From the NCBI GenBank assembly GCA_964535315.1, contig CAZHTS010000050.1, forward strand, positions 1 through 36,573: a stretch of DNA of 36,573 bases. The letters run 5' to 3'. The position numbers were made by a program, and so were the translations under genes. The notes below the pieces were generated by a model. It was given only the letters and a program-made list of their open reading frames with translations. It made no database searches and was not told the origin of the DNA. Shown here piece by piece: positions 32,402 to 36,573 of this stretch; position 1 is the stretch's first letter; each line of letters opens with the position of its first letter. The stretch comes from CAZHTS01 sp964535315 (GTDB taxonomy: Bacteria > Chloroflexota > Anaerolineae > Anaerolineales > Anaerolineaceae).

Positions 32402-32695
32402 ATGCCTGTTTATACCTATCGGTGCGAGAACTGCGGAGTTCGCTTTGATATCACGCAAAAATTTAGCGATCCTACTCTGACACGCTGTCCAGAATGCGGC
32501 AAGAAGACGCTGCACAAAGTCTATACCCCGGTGGGGATTGTCTTCAAGGGTTCTGGCTTTTATGCCACCGATCATCGTTCGCCTTCTGGCCAGGGGCGCT
32601 CGAGTGGGCGCAGCGAAGATAAACCTGCGGAAAGCGGTACCTCGACCACCCCGACCGCCACGCCGCCTTCTTCCAGTACGAACAGCAACGACTGA
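32402..32695 (+). CDS. FmdB-family zinc-ribbon protein
   Basis: A 97-residue protein of the FmdB/CxxC_CXXC_SSSS family. Two zinc-binding pairs, CENC and CPEC, sit in the first 40 residues (MPVYTYRCENCGVRF...TRCPECGKKTLHKVY). The conserved FKGSGFYATDH follows, and the tail is a Ser/Thr/Gly-rich disordered stretch. The family is widespread and often labelled regulatory protein, but no firm function is known. It stands alone between its own promoter and terminator. Confidence 0.93.
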   Translation: MPVYTYRCENCGVRFDITQKFSDPTLTRCPECGKKTLHKVYTPVGIVFKGSGFYATDHRSPSGQGRSSGRSEDKPAESGTSTTPTATPPSSSTNSND

Positions 32696-32715
32696 GCGTC
32701 TTGAGCGGCGTTTGA

Positions 32716-32779
32716 CCACCAGGGCTTTGCTCCGGCTGGTGTCGAAAAGGTCAAGTCCGGGAGGATTCCCGGGCTTTTT
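32716..32779 (+). terminator. Hairpin followed by intrinsic terminator after the zinc-ribbon gene
   Basis: The terminator proper is CCGGGA (32757-32762), loop GGAT, TCCCGG (32767-32772), extendable by AAG/CTT, then TTTTTG. A separate stem CACCAG/CTGGTG (32717-32722 and 32736-32741) precedes it. Confidence 0.8.
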
Positions 32780-32802
32780 GTTTAACCCACCACAGGAGGA
32801 AT

Positions 32803-34140
32803 ATGTCAGGCGAAGCGAGTTCTACCTATTTGCGTCAGTTGGCCGATGGCCTGGTGCTGCGCCGGGGGCGCCCGGAAGATGCCGGCCCGCTGGCTGAGTT
32901 CAACGCCCGCATCCACGGCGCCGAGCAGGGGCCGGACGAACGCGTGGCCGTCTGGACCCGCGACCTGTTGAACGGTCACCCCACTTTTACCCCCGGCGAT
33001 TTCCTGGTCGTTGAGGATACGCACTCGGGCAAAATTGTTTCCAGCATGAACCATATTTCGCAGACCTGGCGGATGGGGGCGGTGACCTTCGGGGTAGGGC
33101 GCCCCGAGCTGGTGGGCACCGACCCGGCCTATCGCAATCGCGGCCTGGTGCGCGCCCAGTTTGAGGTGGCGCATCGTTGGAGCGTCGAACGCGGTGAACT
33201 ACTTCAGGCTATCACCGGCATTCCCTACTATTATCGCCAGTTCGGGTATGAGATGGCGGTGGAACTGGACGGCGGTCGGTCGGGGTACGCCGGCAGCCTG
33301 CCGGTGTTGCCTGATGGGCAGCAAGAGCCCTACCGTTTGCGCCCGGTGCGCCCCGACGAATTGGAACAGGTGGCGGCCTGGCATGCCGCCGGGTGCCGGC
33401 GCTCGCTGTTGAGTTGCGAGATGGATGAACGTCTCTGGCGCTATGAACTGTTGGGCAAATCGCCGCAAAGCGTGGCCCGGCGTGAACTGGCCATGATCGA
33501 AGACGCCGCCAGCGGTGAGGCGGTCGGGTTCATCGGCTACCCGAACCTCTTCTGGTGGTTTGACACCGGCCTGGTGGCGTTGAATTACGAACTTAAGGCC
33601 GGGGTGCCCTGGGCGGCGGTGACCCCCAGTGTGTTGCGCTTCTTGTGGCAGGTCGGTGTGCGGGTGGGGCAGGCCAGCGGCCAGCCGTGTACCACGATTG
33701 GTCTGTTGTTGCAGAGCGACCATCCGGCGTTCAGCGTGAGCGAGCACTGGCTGCCGGTGCGGCGCGAGCCTTACGCCTGGTATGTGCGTCTGGCCGATAT
33801 CCCCGGTTTCTTGCGCCTCATCACGCCCTTGCTCGAGACGCGCCTGGCCTCCTCGCCGTGGAGCGGGTATACAGGTGTTTTGAACATCAGTTTTTATCGC
33901 AGCGGGGTGGCGCTGCATTTTGACGCCGGGCGCATTACCGTGCAGGACTGGCGGCCTTTGTTGTGCGAGGAAGGCGATGTGGCCTTCCCCGATTTAACCT
34001 TCTTGCAGCTTCTGTTTGGCTATCGTTCACTGGCCGAACTGGAGTATGCCTTTGCCGATTGTTGGGCCACTGCTCGCTTCCGGCCGCTGATGACGGCGTT
34101 ATTTCCCAGGCAAAACTCGGAAATCTGGCCGGTGAGTTGA
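32803..34140 (+). CDS. GNAT-family N-acetyltransferase, Eis-like layout
   Basis: A 445-residue acetyltransferase. The N-terminal GNAT domain (about 15-150) has the acetyl-CoA pyrophosphate loop in TDPAYRNRGLVRAQFEVAH (RNRGLV about 111-116) and the strand YYYRQFGYEMAVEL. A second GNAT-like half and an SCP2-like C-terminal part (about 340-445) give the three-domain length seen in Eis-type proteins. The substrate is unknown; Eis relatives acetylate amines including aminoglycosides, but nothing here identifies the target. AGGAGGAAT precedes ATG 32803. Its stop overlaps the next promoter. Confidence 0.88.
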   Translation: MSGEASSTYLRQLADGLVLRRGRPEDAGPLAEFNARIHGAEQGPDERVAVWTRDLLNGHPTFTPGDFLVVEDTHSGKIVSSMNHISQTWRMGAVTFGVGRPELVGTDPAYRNRGLVRAQFEVAHRWSVERGELLQAITGIPYYYRQFGYEMAVELDGGRSGYAGSLPVLPDGQQEPYRLRPVRPDELEQVAAWHAAGCRRSLLSCEMDERLWRYELLGKSPQSVARRELAMIEDAASGEAVGFIGYPNLFWWFDTGLVALNYELKAGVPWAAVTPSVLRFLWQVGVRVGQASGQPCTTIGLLLQSDHPAFSVSEHWLPVRREPYAWYVRLADIPGFLRLITPLLETRLASSPWSGYTGVLNISFYRSGVALHFDAGRITVQDWRPLLCEEGDVAFPDLTFLQLLFGYRSLAELEYAFADCWATARFRPLMTALFPRQNSEIWPVS

Positions 34141-34165
34141 AAGCGCCCAGGCGCAATGGTACAAT
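34137..34165 (+). promoter_or_regulatory. Promoter of the microprotein/SPFH operon
   Basis: TTGAAA (34137-34142), 17-bp spacer, TACAAT (34160-34165); TGG precedes the -10. It overlaps the stop codon of the acetyltransferase gene. Confidence 0.75.
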
Positions 34166-34192
34166 CAACCCAGGAGTACAAAAGAAAACGGT

Positions 34193-34333
34193 ATGGCAAG
34201 TTCTAGTCGTTCGAAATCGGATCACCGCCCTTCGGCGGAACAGCGTCGGATGCGCATCCAGCAGATTGCTTTCAATGTTCTGGCGTTGCTGATTATTCTG
34301 TCGATGCTCGTCGCCCTGGTCAGTACACTTTAA
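34193..34333 (+). CDS. 46-residue single-pass membrane peptide
   Basis: A short frame from ATG 34193 with AGGAG upstream and a good promoter 28 nt before it. The N-terminal half is basic and Ser-rich (MASSSRSKSDHRPSAEQRRMRIQ in outline), followed by one transmembrane helix (AFNVLALLIILSMLVALVST). It lies 21 nt before the SPFH gene and is the first gene of that operon, so it may be a small partner of the SPFH complex (inference). No homologue is recognised. Confidence 0.65.
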   Translation: MASSSRSKSDHRPSAEQRRMRIQQIAFNVLALLIILSMLVALVSTL

Positions 34334-34354
34334 TATCAACTTACGGAGGAAACC

Positions 34355-35437
34355 ATGCAACGACGATTCCTGCTTATCATCCCGATCCTTATTGTGGTGG
34401 TTGTTTTGGTGCTGTTGTTGACGCCTCATTTTTACTTCTTCCAGCGCGTCAATCCCGATCAGGTAGGGGTGCGCACGCGCTCGGGCAAGATCGTCGACGT
34501 CGTCCCGGCCGGTATCTACTCGGATGTGGGGTTGTTTGTCGATCTGGAAACCTATTCCACCCAGGCCTACCAGTTCAGCGTCTCGGACGTAGAGGTAATT
34601 ACCAAAGACAACCAGCGCATCGGGGTGGTGGTCAGCGGCTCGGTCTTTCGCCCGGACGCCAGCGACACCGAGCGGGTGAAGGGCCTGTGGGTCAAGTATC
34701 ACAACGTGCTGGTCAGTGATGACGCCTTGCAGAACGTGATCAACGACCTGTCGACTCAGGCGATCAAAGTGTGTGTGGGTGACCGGCCGTTCCGCGATTC
34801 GGTCATCGGCTCGGAGCGCGACGCGCTGCGCAACTGCATCGATGACGAACTCAACAAACTGGCCGATTCGTACGGGTTGAGCGTGGCCAACGTGACCGTG
34901 CCCAACGTCAGCCTGTCGCCGGAAGTGCAGGCGCTGCTGGACGCCATCACCAAGAGCCGCCTGGAGACGGAGAAGGCCGAACAGGATCGCCTCAAGGCCA
35001 CGGCTGAGGGCGCTGCCCGCCAGGCCGAACAGGAAGCCACCATCCGCGTCGAACAGTCGCGCATGCAAGAGGAGACCAAGCAGCAGACCACACTGGCCAA
35101 GCTGACCGAGGAAAAGTATAAGGCGCAGCTGTCGGTGATCGAGGCGCAAAAGGCCAACGATCTGCTTTCAGTGCAGCGCGATCTGGAGATCAACAAGGTG
35201 CAGGCCGAAGCCGCCGCCGAGCGCGCCAAGGCCGAACTGGCCAAGGAATTGACCCTGGCGCAGTTGTATGCCAAATACCCCGGCTATTTGCAGGCGCAGC
35301 TCACCCTGACCAACGCTTCGGCGATCAAGGAAACCGACAAGCTGATCTTCACGCCGGAGGGCGTCTTCCCGCAGCTGGTCTTTGGGCAAAACGTCCTGCC
35401 GACCTTGCCGGTGACGGAAGGTATTCAGAACCCGTAG
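34355..35437 (+). CDS. SPFH/Band 7 (prohibitin-like) membrane protein
   Basis: A 360-residue SPFH protein. One transmembrane helix (about 5-23, LLIIPILIVVVVLVLLL) is followed by the SPFH domain (about 30-205: VGVRTRSGKIVDVVPAGIYSD, with NVTVPNVSLSPEVQALLDAI) and a long charged coiled coil (about 205-300, rich in Ala, Glu, Lys and Gln). The tail ends in LPVTEGIQNP. Such proteins form large membrane rings that gather proteases or lipid domains. GGAGGAAACC precedes ATG 34355. It is cotranscribed with a 46-residue membrane peptide and ends at a strong terminator. Confidence 0.94.
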   Translation: MQRRFLLIIPILIVVVVLVLLLTPHFYFFQRVNPDQVGVRTRSGKIVDVVPAGIYSDVGLFVDLETYSTQAYQFSVSDVEVITKDNQRIGVVVSGSVFRPDASDTERVKGLWVKYHNVLVSDDALQNVINDLSTQAIKVCVGDRPFRDSVIGSERDALRNCIDDELNKLADSYGLSVANVTVPNVSLSPEVQALLDAITKSRLETEKAEQDRLKATAEGAARQAEQEATIRVEQSRMQEETKQQTTLAKLTEEKYKAQLSVIEAQKANDLLSVQRDLEINKVQAEAAAERAKAELAKELTLAQLYAKYPGYLQAQLTLTNASAIKETDKLIFTPEGVFPQLVFGQNVLPTLPVTEGIQNP

Positions 35438-35461
35438 CGATCGCCGCAGCGCCGGTTTCAG

Positions 35462-35500
35462 GTGGGTTTCGCAGCGCCTCGCGCTGCGAAACCCACTTTT
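35462..35500 (+). terminator. Terminator of the SPFH operon
   Basis: A perfect 15-bp stem (35462-35476 and 35482-35496) with loop CCTCG, followed by TTTT. Confidence 0.92.
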
Positions 35501-35550
35501 GGTTAGCCGGGTGATAAGAAACTGGTTGGAATATGTGCGGAAACTGGCTG

Positions 35551-35578
35551 TTGACAAGCGAATAAAGTCTGTTGTAAT
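35551..35578 (+). promoter_or_regulatory. Promoter of a short RNA unit
   Basis: TTGACA (35551-35556), 16-bp spacer, TGTAAT (35573-35578). The predicted start is near 35585. Confidence 0.7.
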
Positions 35579-35584
35579 GACTGC

Positions 35585-35711
35585 TAACATTATCGGATTT
35601 ATACAGAAAGCGATGAAGCAAAGACCTTAACTGGTCGCTTGTCCATCTGATTGATAGACGGGTCTTTGTGAATCTGAGCAGCGAAACCGGCCGGGTAAGG
35701 TCGGTTTTTTG
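35585..35711 (+). ncRNA. Candidate structured RNA ending in a terminator (riboswitch-like or small RNA)
   Basis: About 125 nt between a promoter and an intrinsic terminator (ACCGGCC 35686-35692, loop GGGTAA, GGTCGGT 35699-35705, then TTTTT), with no reading frame. CAAAGACC (35619-35626) is perfectly complementary to GGTCTTTG (35661-35668). Its GACC can instead pair with GGTC (35633-35636) in a local hairpin closed by AAGC/GCTT. Two exclusive folds before a terminator is the layout of a cis-regulatory switch. No known riboswitch class fits. Confidence 0.5.
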
Positions 35712-35746
35712 TTTCCATTCTTCTGGATATAAGGCAGGCGCATTCC

Positions 35747-36513
35747 ATGGAAAACCAGATCGATACCAAAACCTGGCACAACCCGCTCTCCACTGGCATT
35801 GACCTGGATGAAATCCATGCCACGGAGCGTAAACGGGTGTTGGTCGTAGCGGATGAAATCGATACGATCTTCTTGCTCAAGCATATTCTCCGCCTGGCCG
35901 GCTTTAATGTGTTGGGCGCCACCAGCGACCGTGAAGCGCTGAAAAAGTGCACCGAACTTAAGCCGGACCTGGCGCTGCCGGATTTGATGATGCCCGAGAT
36001 GGACGGCTGGCAGACGTACGATTATTTGCGCCGGGTCAGCAACGTTCCGGTGATCATTCTCTCAGCTCTCGGTTCAAAAGAAGAGCTGGTGCGGGACAAT
36101 CTGGCCGAAGCGCTGGCGCGTACGGTAAAATTGGGCGGCGCCACCTGCGGTCAATGGAAGGCGCCGGATGTGTTTGCCGCCGGCTGCACCGGGATTCGGC
36201 CCTGCCCGGCGATAAGGGCAACACGGTGATCAACGCTCATCACAACGTGGGCGGCAAGGTCTTTGAGCGTCTCGTCGAATTGAAAGAGGGCGATGTGGTA
36301 ATTCTGTACGCCGGGGAACGTCGTTTTGAATACGTCATCACCAATCGCCTGATTGTGCCCAAACGTTTTGTCAATTCGGCGCAGCACGCCGAGAATGCAC
36401 GCTGGATCGGGCGTTCGGATGACGAGCGGTTGACCCTGGTCACCTGTTGGCCCAAAGAGAGCAACACCCACCGCCTGATTCTGGCGGCCCAGCCCCTTTC
36501 TCGTTTCCAATAG
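35747..36513 (+). pseudogene. Chimeric relic: receiver domain joined to C-terminal half of a sortase, frameshifted
   Basis: Residues 30-115 of the first frame form a response-regulator receiver: VLVVADEID, with the phospho-acceptor Asp in LPDLMMPEMDGW. The first acidic residue of the DD pair is Ala, and the Thr/Lys-containing end is missing. From about 36120 the same frame continues as GQWKAPDVFAAG, which resembles the middle of a sortase, and then loses one base: after GGC-TG the reading continues one frame lower as HRDSALPGDKGNTVINAHHN, GDVVILY, the catalytic Cys in LTLVTCWP and the Arg in THRLIL, ending at 36513. Sortases need an N-terminal membrane helix, so a receiver-sortase fusion is not expected; a deletion that joined two genes, plus a 1-nt frameshift, explains it. 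Confidence 0.72.
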
Positions 36514-36573
36514 ACCGCTATAGACCGGCCGCCGGGGTACAGTTGGCGGCGCCAGAAACGAAAAACGCGAATA
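36514..36573. other. Right edge
   Basis: Sixty bases after the relic. I see no gene or terminator in them. Confidence 0.4.

Noticed and set aside
33935..35149. 404-codon open frame antisense to the SPFH gene
   Set aside because: A shadow frame; the SPFH gene on the other strand has promoter, ribosome site, domain and terminator.
35645..35690. Hammerhead-ribozyme-like words (CTGATTGA ... GCAGCGAAAC)
   Set aside because: CUGANGA has an extra base, no proper stem II or III forms, and there is no matching cleavage site.
35605..35710. c-di-GMP-I (GEMM) riboswitch upstream of the receiver relic
   Set aside because: Only short words such as GCAAAG match; the conserved receptor and tetraloop order is absent.

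Overview
The window reads as a piece of a chromosome from an anaerobic, GC-rich bacterium, most likely Chloroflexota (Anaerolineae-like). This placement is inferred from gene content, not from a marker-gene tree. The signs are Thr/Pro-rich linkers in exported proteins (CAP-LysM, LysM lipoprotein, C39-TPR, TPR), a ferredoxin-linked 2-oxoacid oxidoreductase, many small conserved proteins of unknown function, and GC-rich hairpin repeats between operons. Gene density is high and several convergent genes overlap at their tails. I see no rRNA, tRNA, CRISPR array, phage or transposase gene.

Layout. 1-2900 (+): a metallo-beta-lactamase-fold protein, a small conserved protein, MutY and protein-L-isoaspartate methyltransferase, a maintenance and repair cluster. 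2900-5770 (-): an exported CAP-LysM protein, a CBS-domain protein, a thymidylate-kinase-like protein with a damaged P-loop paired with a 69-residue membrane protein, and an unknown 102-residue protein. 5869-7940 (-): a visibly more A+T-rich trio (Crp/Fnr regulator, short-chain dehydrogenase, deazaflavin-dependent-type reductase) that looks acquired. 8036-14280: a PIG-L deacetylase, a two-gene operon of a TPR-AAA+ ATPase and a TPR membrane protein, a divergent C39-like peptidase with TPRs, a 35-residue membrane peptide, a HAD phosphatase and a LOG-family hydrolase.

14277-16387 is a back-to-back pair of regulator/membrane-protein modules. A PadR regulator with a 4-TM protein points left, and a membrane protein with a winged-helix regulator points right. 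Each has a consensus promoter and its own inverted-repeat operator. 16485-23741 is an envelope block: a class A PBP-like protein whose catalytic residues are mostly missing, a large TPR protein, a LysM lipoprotein and another lipoprotein.

24040-29531 (+) holds central metabolism: a thiolase, an extended SDR, a relic of moaA on the opposite strand, and a four-gene korDABC-type 2-oxoacid:ferredoxin oxidoreductase operon ending in a strong terminator. 29532-30179 is a non-coding stretch with a duplicated ~98-bp element and a pair of inverted hairpin repeats, followed by a structured leader. 30180-35437 (+) carries greA, lysS, an FmdB-type zinc ribbon, a GNAT acetyltransferase, a 46-residue membrane peptide and an SPFH protein, with promoters and terminators that are easy to see. 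The right end has a short promoter-to-terminator RNA unit with mutually exclusive pairings, followed by a decayed gene in which a receiver domain runs into the C-terminal half of a sortase with a frameshift.

The items most worth following up are the pseudo-PBP, the TPR-AAA/TPR-membrane pair, the double divergent regulator switch, the RNA element at 35.6 kb, the degenerate P-loop protein with its membrane partner, and the covarying hairpin repeats. Several genes have a -10 box 6-14 nt before the start codon, which predicts leaderless mRNAs.
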